Source: Gordonia aichiensis NBRC 108223 (lineage in GTDB: Bacteria; Actinomycetota; Actinomycetes; Mycobacteriales; Mycobacteriaceae). Taken from it: a stretch of DNA of 64,000 bases. Where the stretch lies: contig NZ_BANR01000007.1 in assembly GCF_000332975.1 (NCBI RefSeq), positions 1 through 64,000 on the forward strand. Direction: 5' to 3'. Each line of letters opens with the position of its first letter. The first letter of the stretch is position 1. Positions 34,424-42,780 of this stretch are shown here, piece after piece. The notes beneath the pieces were generated by a model. That model had not been told where the DNA came from. It ran no database searches and saw only the letters and a list, made by a program, of their open reading frames with translations. The position numbers were made by a program, and so were the translations under genes.

Positions 34424-37210
34424 GTGACGCTCGATGCCTGGCGCTCGTCGCCGACACGGTTGATCGAGGACAGCAACGCCGAGGACGATCTGGTCACCGT
34501 CGGATACCGCGACCGGCTGTTCACCGAACTCGCTGTCAATGGCGCAGATGCAGCCGCGGCGGCCGGTTCGCGTGCACGCGTTGCCGTATGGCTCGACGAC
34601 CGTCAACTGCACGTCGCGAACACCGGTGCTCCGCTGAGCGTCGACGGCGTGCGTTCGCTGGTGGCGCTGCGGGCGTCGGCGAAATCCGACGACGCCGCAG
34701 GCGCGGGCGTGATCGGCCGGTACGGGGTCGGTTTCACGGCAACCGCCACTGTGGCCGAGAGCGTCGAGATCCGTTCGACCAGCGGCGCCATCCGCTTCGA
34801 CCGTGCTGCCACAGTGGCCGCGGTGCGTGACGCGGGGGTGTCGCACCGGGACGACTCGTCGGTGCCGCTGCTGCGGCTGGCGTGGCCCATCGACACTCCG
34901 CCTCCCGACGGCTTCGACACCGATGTCGTCATGGCGTTGACCCCGGACGTCGATGCCGCGGCGTTGCTCGCCGACAGTGCGGAGCAGGCGGCCGATCTGT
35001 TGCTGTCACTGGAATCGCTCGACTCGATCCGTGTGGCGGACAGAGAGTTTCGCATCGAGCGCCAGGAAGTCGAGAGCAGCGACGTAGGTCCTGGCAGTAC
35101 TGTGCGGAGACTGCGGGTTGTCGTCGACGCTGTCGGTGAGCAACGGGTCGACGCGTCGTGGATCGAGGTCACCCACACCGATGGTGTCGTTGTGAACCGT
35201 TGGCTCGCACCGGAGGTCGCCGGGACGGTGGTGCGCGAACCGCGGCGCGGCGTGTTGTACGCGCCGACGGCCACCGACATCAAGCTCGGTCTTCCCGCGA
35301 GAATCATCACCTCGTTACCGCCGACCCCGGATCGTCGTCACCTGAGCCCTGATGCCGACATCGCTGCCGCGGCAGCGGGATACGCCGATCTCCTGCGGGT
35401 TGTCGAACCGTCGGACCGTCTCGGGTTGCTGCCCACCTCGCACCGGATGGCGAGTCTCGACGACGCCCGACTCACCGAGGCGATCCTCGACGAACTCCGC
35501 GATGCGTCATGGCTTCCGGCGGCGGACGGGCCCGACCTCGTGCCATCGCGGGCCGTTGTGCTGCCGGGACTGACGGACGAACTCGCGGAGGTACTCGGTG
35601 ATCTTTTCGCCGATCTGGTGCATCCCGACCTCTCGACGCCGACATCGCTCGCCGCCCTCGAACAGGTCGGGGTGACGTCGATCGGCCTTGCGGCGCTGGC
35701 CGATCGGCTCGTCGGTGTCGACCGGCCAGCTGCCTGGTGGCGTCGACTCTACGCGGCACTCATGCCGCTGGTACCGACCTCGCGTGAGGTCGAGGAGCTC
35801 TCGGCACTGCCGGTCCCGCGCGCCGACGGACGCATGAACATCGGTGCCCGTGGCCTGTTCGTCGTCGCGGTGCCGCGCGCGTTGAGCTGGATTCGCACCG
35901 TCGATCCGGACGCCGACCACCCGCTTCTCGAACGACTTGGTACGCAGCGACTCTCGGTGTCCGATGCGCTCAGAGACGATGCGCTGCTTGCGCTCGTCGA
36001 CGACACGGCCGACGAACCGTCGTCGGAGCTCCTCGACGAGGTCGTCGAGCTTCTCGCGACGGATCCCGATGCGGCGGTTCCCGACTGGCTATCCCGACTG
36101 CCGCTGCCCTCCGGCGGCGAGTGGCGTGCGGCCGACGAACTGCTACTGCCCGACGCCCCGCTGCTGTCGGTGCTCGTCGACGACCATCCCTTCGGCATCG
36201 TCGACGACGATCTGGTGGCGCGGGTCGGCGTCGACCTGCTGCGCAGGATAGGTGTCGGCTGGGGGTTCACGATCATCTCCGATGAGTTCCCGACCGGACC
36301 CGATCATGATCTCCCCGACGAAGAGACGTGGTGGGACGGGCTCGACGATGTGCCCGAGATACTCACGGCTGTGCGCGATCTCGACCTCGTCGACGATGCC
36401 AGGTGGCCGGATGCGCTCACCTTGCTCGCGCAGGACGAGTCGTTGAGACCGGCGCTGGCCGACCGCGACGGCTACACGGCGTGGTGGCTGCGCCATCACG
36501 CGCAGGTCGGCGGGCACCGGCTCGGGTGGTACCGCGCGCCGTCGGACACCGTGCTGGCCGGCGTGCGTGACGTCCTCGACCATCCGCATGCCGACGCGCT
36601 CGGCGCTGCACTTGGCGGCGGCGAGCCGGAATCGGCCGCCGATGCCGACATCCTGCTGCACAACCTCGCCGACCCTGCCCGCGACATCTCCGCCGGTGTC
36701 GCGGCGACCACGTACGCCGCGGTCGTGCGCGCGTGCCGTCGCGGCATCGTCGAACCGATGGATCTCGCTGTGCCCGACCGTGTTCGCGCGGTGTCCGGAC
36801 GCGCTGTCGACGACGCCGTGGTGATCGACAGGCCGTGGCACGTGCAGGTCGTCGACGTCGACGCGATGGTCGTGTTGCCCTCGGATACCCAGGATCTCGC
36901 TGCCGACGCCGCGCTGCTCGCCGACATCCTCGATCTCCCGACCTCGTCAGAGGTACTCGCGACGGAGGTTGCAGACGCGGGGGTGGCGTCGACGGAGGCG
37001 GGTACCGAGGCGGTGCTCTTCACCGCGGCGACCGGCCGCACGATCGCAGCGGGGGAAGTCCGTGTGCACGACGACCTGCGCATCGCCGTGACCCGCGACG
37101 GCGACGATCAGCACTCAGCGGAGTTCTCGGTCGACTGGTGGATCGACGAGCGCGGCGTCACCCACCTGCAACGTCGGGCGCGATCCGGTCGGCGTCGATC
37201 CCGCGGGTGA
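34424..37210 (+). CDS. Sacsin-like GHKL ATPase domain protein
   Basis: A 928-residue protein with an N-terminal Hsp90/sacsin-type ATPase fold: E35-x3-N39-x2-D42 in ELAVNGADA, then VANTGAPLS and GRYGVGFTA as nucleotide-binding boxes. The rest (residues 180-928) is acidic, Asp/Val-rich and unrecognised. The GTG at 34424 is an in-frame start, but codons from a CTG at 34370 (LTTDQRGLDPFDTAGLRA) also look coding and match the N-terminus I recall for homologues, so the true start may be the CTG. Located 12-66 bp after the DUF3027 stop, probably co-transcribed. The 3' end overlaps the convergent TetR gene by 53 bases. Function unknown; chaperone-like is a guess. Confidence 0.7.
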   Translation: MTLDAWRSSPTRLIEDSNAEDDLVTVGYRDRLFTELAVNGADAAAAAGSRARVAVWLDDRQLHVANTGAPLSVDGVRSLVALRASAKSDDAAGAGVIGRYGVGFTATATVAESVEIRSTSGAIRFDRAATVAAVRDAGVSHRDDSSVPLLRLAWPIDTPPPDGFDTDVVMALTPDVDAAALLADSAEQAADLLLSLESLDSIRVADREFRIERQEVESSDVGPGSTVRRLRVVVDAVGEQRVDASWIEVTHTDGVVVNRWLAPEVAGTVVREPRRGVLYAPTATDIKLGLPARIITSLPPTPDRRHLSPDADIAAAAAGYADLLRVVEPSDRLGLLPTSHRMASLDDARLTEAILDELRDASWLPAADGPDLVPSRAVVLPGLTDELAEVLGDLFADLVHPDLSTPTSLAALEQVGVTSIGLAALADRLVGVDRPAAWWRRLYAALMPLVPTSREVEELSALPVPRADGRMNIGARGLFVVAVPRALSWIRTVDPDADHPLLERLGTQRLSVSDALRDDALLALVDDTADEPSSELLDEVVELLATDPDAAVPDWLSRLPLPSGGEWRAADELLLPDAPLLSVLVDDHPFGIVDDDLVARVGVDLLRRIGVGWGFTIISDEFPTGPDHDLPDEETWWDGLDDVPEILTAVRDLDLVDDARWPDALTLLAQDESLRPALADRDGYTAWWLRHHAQVGGHRLGWYRAPSDTVLAGVRDVLDHPHADALGAALGGGEPESAADADILLHNLADPARDISAGVAATTYAAVVRACRRGIVEPMDLAVPDRVRAVSGRAVDDAVVIDRPWHVQVVDVDAMVVLPSDTQDLAADAALLADILDLPTSSEVLATEVADAGVASTEAGTEAVLFTAATGRTIAAGEVRVHDDLRIAVTRDGDDQHSAEFSVDWWIDERGVTHLQRRARSGRRRSRG

Positions 37211-37763
37211 GGATCGACGCGAGCTGTCGGTAGGCCTGTGCGTCGTCGAGGCCGGTGGCACCGGCGACCTCGCGACGTTGGATGCGGCTCATCATGGTTG
37301 CGGCCAGATCGCCGGCGAACGCGGCATTCACGTCGCGGAACTCGCCGCTCGCCACACCGACAGCGATCAGTTCACGGACGCGTCCGGCGGCAGCGGCGGT
37401 GTTCTGCTCGTACAGGTCACGTGTCGGGGCGAAGGCGTGGAGGTCTGCCATGAACTGCGCGGACGCGGGAGAGAGTGCGTCTCCGACGGCGATCAGGTAT
37501 TCGACGACGGCCGCACGCCCGGTCGGAGCGTCGGCAACCCGGGCCTCGACCTGATCGGTCGCGGTCCGGAAGAAGTGGGTGACCGTTTTGGTGACCAGTT
37601 GCTCCTTGCTGTCCGCAAGCGTGTAGAGCGTGGAGCGTGAGCACCGCAGGCGCGCTGCGAGATCGGCGATCTGCAGGTGGGCGAAGCCCTCGGCGAGCAT
37701 GAGCGCGAGCAGTCCGTCGAACAGCTGTGTTCGACGCTGCGTGGCGAGCTGCGCCCGTGTCAT
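37158..37763 (-). CDS. TetR-family regulator, divergent from an acyl-CoA dehydrogenase
   Basis: A 201-residue TetR protein with HTH LQIADLAARLRCSRSTLYTL at about residues 30-49. Divergent from the acyl-CoA dehydrogenase at 37876, with a perfect palindrome in between, so probably its repressor and autoregulator. Its 3' end overlaps the sacsin-like gene. Confidence 0.85.
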   Translation of the reverse strand: MTRAQLATQRRTQLFDGLLALMLAEGFAHLQIADLAARLRCSRSTLYTLADSKEQLVTKTVTHFFRTATDQVEARVADAPTGRAAVVEYLIAVGDALSPASAQFMADLHAFAPTRDLYEQNTAAAAGRVRELIAVGVASGEFRDVNAAFAGDLAATMMSRIQRREVAGATGLDDAQAYRQLASILTRGIDADRIAPDVAGG

Positions 37764-37821
37764 CCGGCACCTCCTGTATCGCGGGGGAGAAGGGATTGCG
37801 TTCGGGGACGAGTAGTACTAA

Positions 37822-37843
37822 GAACAGTACCTGAGTACTGTTC
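37822..37843. promoter_or_regulatory. Operator between TetR and acyl-CoA dehydrogenase genes
   Basis: GAACAGTAC-CTGA-GTACTGTTC: 9-base perfect arms with a 4-base centre, 33 bases before the acyl-CoA dehydrogenase start. Typical TetR operator in a divergent promoter. Confidence 0.7.
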
Positions 37844-37875
37844 AGGTATCAGCCCATGCCGACCTCGGAGGACCC

Positions 37876-39024
37876 ATGCCCGTCGACCGACTCCTGCCCA
37901 CTGACGAGGCGCGTGATCTCATCGCGTTGACCAGGGATTTCGCCGACAAACGGTTTCTGCCCATCGTCGACGAGTACGAGACGGCCGAGCGGTATCCCGA
38001 CGGCCTGTTCGCCGAGATGGGTGAGGCGGGCTTGCTCGGACTGCCCTATCCCGAGGAGTGGGGCGGCGGTGGCCAGCCGTACGAGGTCTACCTCCAGGTT
38101 CTCGAAGAACTCGGTGCGCGCTGGGCGGCGGTCGCGGTCGCGACGAGTGTTCACGGGCTCGCCTGCCACCCGCTGTTCACCTTCGGGACCGACGAGCAGA
38201 AGCAGCAGTGGCTCCCGGATCTACTGGAGGGCAAGCTCATCGGCGCCTACAGCCTTTCCGAGCCGCAGGCCGGCTCCGATGCAGCGGCACTGAACTGCAA
38301 AGCGTCGTCGACCGACGGCGGCTACACCGTCACCGGGCCCAAGGCGTGGATCACCCACGGTGGCATCGCCGACGTCTACAACCTCTTCGCGCGCACCGGC
38401 GAAGGGTCCAAGGGCATCTCGTGCTTCCTCGTCCCCCGCGACACCGCGGGGCTCGAGTTCGGCAAGCCCGAAGAGAAGATGGGACTGGCGGCCGTACCGA
38501 CCACATCGGCCACCTACGACGACGCGTTCGTCGACGAGGGGCGTCGACTCGGCGCCGAGGGGCAGGGGCTTCAGATCGCCTTCTCCGCACTCGATTCGGG
38601 ACGGCTGGGCATCGCTGCGGTGGCGACCGGACTCGCGCAGGCGGCGCTCGACGCGGCCGTCGACTATGCACAGGAACGAACGACGTTCGGCCGCAGGATC
38701 ATCGACCATCAGGGGCTCGGCTTCCTGCTCGCCGACATGGCCGCGGCCGTCGATTCGGCCCGGGCCACCTACCTCGACGCCGCGCGCCGCCGGGATGCGG
38801 GGCAGCAGTACTCCCGGGCCGCCGCAACGGCCAAGCTCGTCGCCACGGACGCGGCGATGAAGGTGACCACCGACGCCGTCCAGGTCTTCGGTGGTTACGG
38901 CTACACGCGTGATTTCCGCGTCGAGCGGTTCATGCGCGAGGCCAAGATCACCCAGATCTTCGAGGGCACCAACCAGATTCAACGCCTGGTGATCAGCCGC
39001 GCACTCGCGGCGCCCGCTCGCTGA
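37876..39024 (+). CDS. Acyl-CoA dehydrogenase
   Basis: A 382-residue acyl-CoA dehydrogenase. Signatures GAYSLSEPQAGSDAAAL, the FAD-binding RTTFGRRIIDHQGL and C-terminal QVFGGYGYTRDFRVERFMREAKITQIFEGTNQIQ with the usual catalytic Glu. It removes two hydrogens from an acyl-CoA, passing electrons to ETF. Resembles FadE25-type short-chain enzymes. Controlled by the divergent TetR. Substrate unknown. Confidence 0.9.
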   Translation: MPVDRLLPTDEARDLIALTRDFADKRFLPIVDEYETAERYPDGLFAEMGEAGLLGLPYPEEWGGGGQPYEVYLQVLEELGARWAAVAVATSVHGLACHPLFTFGTDEQKQQWLPDLLEGKLIGAYSLSEPQAGSDAAALNCKASSTDGGYTVTGPKAWITHGGIADVYNLFARTGEGSKGISCFLVPRDTAGLEFGKPEEKMGLAAVPTTSATYDDAFVDEGRRLGAEGQGLQIAFSALDSGRLGIAAVATGLAQAALDAAVDYAQERTTFGRRIIDHQGLGFLLADMAAAVDSARATYLDAARRRDAGQQYSRAAATAKLVATDAAMKVTTDAVQVFGGYGYTRDFRVERFMREAKITQIFEGTNQIQRLVISRALAAPAR

Positions 39025-39082
39025 GTTCAACACGCCACACATTCACGGCTGAAACACCCCCGGCGTCGGTAGTGTGGCCAGG

Positions 39083-39634
39083 ATGATCGTGCAGATCACC
39101 GACGTCGACCAGCACATCACCGAATGGGTGGTCGACCACCGCGTCGAACCGCTGACGACGATCGCGCACGTCGTCACGGTGCTGGGCAACACCGTCACCC
39201 TGTGGTTGGTCGCGACCGTCGTGGTGGTCGTACTCGCTGTGCGCAGGCACGTCACCGAGGCCGTCTACGTCGCGGTGGGCGGGCTGACCGGATCGCTGCT
39301 GATGGTGAGCCTCAAGCACATCGTGGCGCGGGCTCGTCCGCCGCGCGACGACCGTCTGCTGCACATCGAGAGCTACTCATTCCCGTCCGGGCACTCGATG
39401 ATGACGATGGTCGTCTACGGGCTGCTCGCGGTAGCGGCGTACCGGCTGATCCCGTGGGTGCGCGCTCACCCCTGGTCGATGGCACTCGCTCCGGTGATCT
39501 CGATCCTGGTCGGCCTCACACGCATCTACCTCGGGGTGCACTGGACCACCGACGTCCTCGCCGGTTGGCTGATCGGCGCGGCCTGGGTGGGCATCTGCAC
39601 GTGGGTGCTGAAGCTGTGGTTGTCCAGGGCGTAG
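39083..39634 (+). CDS. PAP2-family membrane phosphatase
   Basis: A 183-residue membrane protein with the phosphatidic acid phosphatase type 2 motifs: KHIVARARPP, PSGHS and RIYLGVHWTTDV (catalytic histidines in the last two), placed between hydrophobic helices. It probably dephosphorylates a lipid phosphate such as undecaprenyl pyrophosphate. ATG at 39083 (MIVQITDVD) or GTG at 39074 could be the start. Confidence 0.85.
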   Translation: MIVQITDVDQHITEWVVDHRVEPLTTIAHVVTVLGNTVTLWLVATVVVVVLAVRRHVTEAVYVAVGGLTGSLLMVSLKHIVARARPPRDDRLLHIESYSFPSGHSMMTMVVYGLLAVAAYRLIPWVRAHPWSMALAPVISILVGLTRIYLGVHWTTDVLAGWLIGAAWVGICTWVLKLWLSRA

Positions 39635-39671
39635 CCGCCGACTGTGCGCCCTATGCCGCCGACTGTGCGCC
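39634..39671. repeat. 17-bp direct repeat after the PAP2 gene
   Basis: GCCGCCGACTGTGCGCC occurs at 39634-39650 and 39655-39671 (21-base period) between the PAP2 gene and the convergent TetR. The spanning 11-mer TGCGCCCTATG (39645-39655) also occurs at 21151-21161 between XPB and the MFS gene, followed by GCGACTGT. Possibly a small dispersed genome repeat. Confidence 0.6.
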
Positions 39672-40345
39672 TACAGCGCGTCCAGGTATCGCGGTAGCCG
39701 GCTTGCGACGACCAGCGACGGCAGGGCGAACCGCAACTGCGCGTCGATGTAGCTCTCGAGGTCGAACTCGGGGCCGAAATGCCAGTGCTTGAGCGCCCAT
39801 CCATGTGCCAGCATCATCAGATCGAAGACGGCGAGGTCGGGGTCGACGGCGTTCATCACGCCCGCATCGACCCCGGCGGTGATCGCCTCGCGCATCGGCG
39901 CAGACGTCTCCACCTCCAACTGCTTGATGCGGTCACGCCCCTGCGCGTCGAGGGTTCGGCTCTCCCGGTACGTCAGCACGACGGCATCGCGATTGTCGTC
40001 GACGATCCGCGTGTACTGCCGGAAGCCCGCGATGAGCTGCTCGACGGGGTCGTCGCCCACGAGGTCCATCGCGGGCTGCAACTGATCGCGGAACTTCTCC
40101 AGGATGTCGACGATCGCGGCGAGCAGGATGTCTTCCTTGGAGCCGAAGTACTTGTAGAACAGGCCGACGCTGACCTGGGCTTCGTCGGCCAGCGCCTGCA
40201 TCGACATCTGGTGGAAGCCTGTGCGTTCCATCACCGCGACCGCGGCGTCGAGGAGCTGACGCTTGCGCGAGGAGACCCGGACCGCACGCACGGCGTCCTC
40301 GACAGCCAGATCCGACGTCGAGCGTACCGTTGCCGATTTCGCCAC
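39671..40345 (-). CDS. TetR-family regulator at the end of the alicyclic acid cluster
   Basis: A 224-residue TetR protein, HTH MSMQALADEAQVSVGLFYKYF at about residues 43-63. The GTG at 40345 has GGAGG 5 bases upstream on the minus strand; the longer frame begins over the operator. It lies 48 bases after the last acyl-CoA dehydrogenase of the cluster, and a perfect palindrome is just upstream of its start, so it is likely autoregulated and may control the whole cluster in response to an acyl-CoA. Confidence 0.85.
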   Translation of the reverse strand: MAKSATVRSTSDLAVEDAVRAVRVSSRKRQLLDAAVAVMERTGFHQMSMQALADEAQVSVGLFYKYFGSKEDILLAAIVDILEKFRDQLQPAMDLVGDDPVEQLIAGFRQYTRIVDDNRDAVVLTYRESRTLDAQGRDRIKQLEVETSAPMREAITAGVDAGVMNAVDPDLAVFDLMMLAHGWALKHWHFGPEFDLESYIDAQLRFALPSLVVASRLPRYLDAL

Positions 40346-40360
40346 GAGCCCTCCTTCATC

Positions 40361-40379
40361 GAACGGTGAATCACCGTTC
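40361..40379. promoter_or_regulatory. Palindromic operator before the TetR gene
   Basis: GAACGGTGA-A-TCACCGTTC: 9-base perfect arms around one base, 16 bases upstream of the TetR start. Confidence 0.65.
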
Positions 40380-40393
40380 ATCACTGTAGCCGG

Positions 40394-41539
40394 TCAGATG
40401 CCGAGGCCCTTGGCGACGATCGTTTTCATGATCTCGCTGGTCCCGCCGTAGATGGTCTGGATGCGGGCGTCGATGAAGGCGCGCGAGACCGGATACTCCC
40501 GCATGTAGCCATAGCCACCGTGCAGTTGCAGGCATCGGTCTGCCGTACGAACCTGTAACTCGGTGGCCCACCACTTGAGTCGGGCGGCGCGCGCGGCGCT
40601 CAGTTCACCGCACGTGTGTTCGGCGATGCAGTCGTCGAGGAATGTCCGTGCGATATCGAGTTCGGTGGCGAGCTCGGCCAGTACGAACTGCGTGTTCTGG
40701 AACGACGAGATCGGCGAGCCGAACGCGGTGCGCTCCCTGACGTAGTCGAGCGTGCGGTTGAACGTGCCCTCCGCTGCGGCCACAGCGCCCACCGAGAGCG
40801 ACAAGCGCTCCTGCGGAAGGTTTCTGACGAGCTGGTAGAAGCCTTCCCCCTCCTCGCCGAGACGGTTGGCGACGGGTACCCGCATGTCGATGAACGAGAG
40901 CTCGCTGGTGTCCTGCGCGTGCAGCCCGATCTTGTCGAGGTTGCGGCCACGCTCGAAACCCGGTGTGTCAGCGTCGACGACGAGCAGCGTCAATCCCTTG
41001 TGCTTGTCGGGACTGGTGCGGGTGGCGACGACGAACAGATCGCCGTTGCGGCCGTTGGAGATGAACGTCTTCGACCCGTTGACCACGTAGTGGTCGCCGT
41101 CGAGCACGGCTGACGTCGTGATGCCCGTCAGGTCGCTACCCGCACCGGGCTCGGTCATCGCGATCCCGAGTACGGTCTCACCGCTGACCACCCCTGGGAG
41201 CCATCGGGCCTTCTGCTCGTCGGTGGTCAACTCGGTGAGATAGGGGAGTACGACGTCGTTCTGGAGCGAGAATGCGATCGCTTCGGCCGCCGCGCCGGTC
41301 CGGGCGATCTCGTCGATCAGGATCGCGTTGTAGCGGAAGTCGTCGACGCCGGGACCTCCGTAGGTTTCGCCGACCTCGAACCCGATCAGGCCGTTCTTGC
41401 CTGCTTCGGTGAACAGGGTCCGGTCCCACTGGCCTGCCTGCTCCCAGTTCTCGTGGGCCGGCGTGATCTGCTCGGCGACGAATCGTGCTGCGGTGTCGCG
41501 GAACTGCTTGTGTTCGAGGTCATGCGTGAGTGCGCTCAT
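40394..41539 (-). CDS. Acyl-CoA dehydrogenase (candidate AliB/BadJ role)
   Basis: A 381-residue acyl-CoA dehydrogenase: GIAMTEPGAGSDLTGI, RTAFGSPISSFQNTQF and LHGGYGYMREYPVSRAFIDARIQTIYGGTSEI. ATG at 41539 chosen because it begins the family N-terminus; the open frame upstream overlaps the next dehydrogenase. Last structural gene of the cluster; in this context it probably oxidises cyclohexanecarboxyl-CoA, or the ring-opened product. Which step belongs to which of the two dehydrogenases cannot be told. Confidence 0.85.
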   Translation of the reverse strand: MSALTHDLEHKQFRDTAARFVAEQITPAHENWEQAGQWDRTLFTEAGKNGLIGFEVGETYGGPGVDDFRYNAILIDEIARTGAAAEAIAFSLQNDVVLPYLTELTTDEQKARWLPGVVSGETVLGIAMTEPGAGSDLTGITTSAVLDGDHYVVNGSKTFISNGRNGDLFVVATRTSPDKHKGLTLLVVDADTPGFERGRNLDKIGLHAQDTSELSFIDMRVPVANRLGEEGEGFYQLVRNLPQERLSLSVGAVAAAEGTFNRTLDYVRERTAFGSPISSFQNTQFVLAELATELDIARTFLDDCIAEHTCGELSAARAARLKWWATELQVRTADRCLQLHGGYGYMREYPVSRAFIDARIQTIYGGTSEIMKTIVAKGLGI

Positions 41540-41559
41540 GAGGTTCCTTGGTCGGGGTG

Positions 41560-42780
41560 TCAGCGGAAGGCGTTCTGACCGGTGAAGGCCTGGCCCAGCA
41601 CGAGCTGGTGCATTTCGGGGGTGCCCTCGTAGGTGAGGACCGATTCGAGGTTCACCATGTGGCGGATCACCGGGTACTCCAGCGAGATACCGTTGCCGCC
41701 CAGAATGGTTCGTGCGGTGCGGCAGATCTCGATCGCCTCGCGGGTGTTGTTGAGTTTGCCGAAGCTGACCTGGACGGGTCGTAACCCGACCGAGTCCTTG
41801 AGGCGGCCGAGGTGATACGCGAGCAACTGGCCCTTCTGTAGTTCGACGGCCATGTCGGCCAGTTTGGCCTGCGTCAGTTGGAATCCGGCGATCGGTTTGC
41901 CGAACTGCGTTCGCTGCGTGGCGTAGTCGAGCGCCGCCTGCCAGGCGGTGCGTGCCGCGCCGATCGATCCCCAGATGATGCCGTAGCGGGCTTCGGTCAG
42001 ACTCGACAGCGGCGCCTTGATGCCTCGGCCTTTGTGTAGGTCGTCGTTTCCGGGCATGAGGGCATCCGCCGGCAGGCGCACGTTGTCGAGGACGATCTCG
42101 CCCGTCGTCGACGCCCGCAGCGACGCCTTGTGCTTGATCTCCGGGGTCGACACACCAGGGGTGTCGGTCGGCACGATGAACCCGCGGACCCCGACGCCAC
42201 CCTCGGGGAGATCGGTCTGCGCCCACACGACGGCGACGTCGGCGATGGGCGCGTTGGTGATCCACATCTTGCGGCCGTCGAGAATCCAGTCGTCGCCGTC
42301 GCGACGGGCGCGGGTCTTCATCGACGCCGGGTCGGAACCGGCATCTGGCTCGGTGAGACCGAAACATCCGACGGTCGTGCCCTCGGCCATCGACGGGAGC
42401 CAGTGATTCTTCTGCTCCTCGCTGCCGTTGTTGTAGATGGAGAACATCGCGAGCGAACCCTGCACCGACACCATCGACCGGATACCCGAATCGCAGGCCT
42501 CCAATTCAAGGCTCGCCAATCCGTAGTGCACCGACGACGCTCCGCCGCATCCGTAGCCGTCGAGGTGCATCCCGAGTACTCCGAGCTGACCGAACTGCTT
42601 GAACAGGTCGCGGGCGATCGGTATCCCACCCTCTTCGAACCAGTCGGCGATGTGCGGGGTGACATGTTCGGCGAGGAAGCCGCGCACCGAATCACGCACG
42701 GCCAACTCGTCGTCGGAGTATCCGAGGTCGATGTTCAGTGGGTCGAGGGCAGTGAATTTCGTCGTGGCGGTGGTGCTCAT
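41560..42780 (-). CDS. Glutaryl-CoA dehydrogenase-type acyl-CoA dehydrogenase
   Basis: A 406-residue protein closest to the glutaryl-CoA dehydrogenase subgroup: FGLTEPDAGSDPASM, RTQFGKPIAGFQLTQ, TILGGNGISLEYPVIRH and the catalytic Glu in VLTYEGTPEMH. It may oxidise cyclohexanecarboxyl-CoA or a dicarboxyl-CoA such as pimeloyl-CoA or glutaryl-CoA. ATG overlaps the CoA ligase stop by four bases. Confidence 0.85.
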   Translation of the reverse strand: MSTTATTKFTALDPLNIDLGYSDDELAVRDSVRGFLAEHVTPHIADWFEEGGIPIARDLFKQFGQLGVLGMHLDGYGCGGASSVHYGLASLELEACDSGIRSMVSVQGSLAMFSIYNNGSEEQKNHWLPSMAEGTTVGCFGLTEPDAGSDPASMKTRARRDGDDWILDGRKMWITNAPIADVAVVWAQTDLPEGGVGVRGFIVPTDTPGVSTPEIKHKASLRASTTGEIVLDNVRLPADALMPGNDDLHKGRGIKAPLSSLTEARYGIIWGSIGAARTAWQAALDYATQRTQFGKPIAGFQLTQAKLADMAVELQKGQLLAYHLGRLKDSVGLRPVQVSFGKLNNTREAIEICRTARTILGGNGISLEYPVIRHMVNLESVLTYEGTPEMHQLVLGQAFTGQNAFR

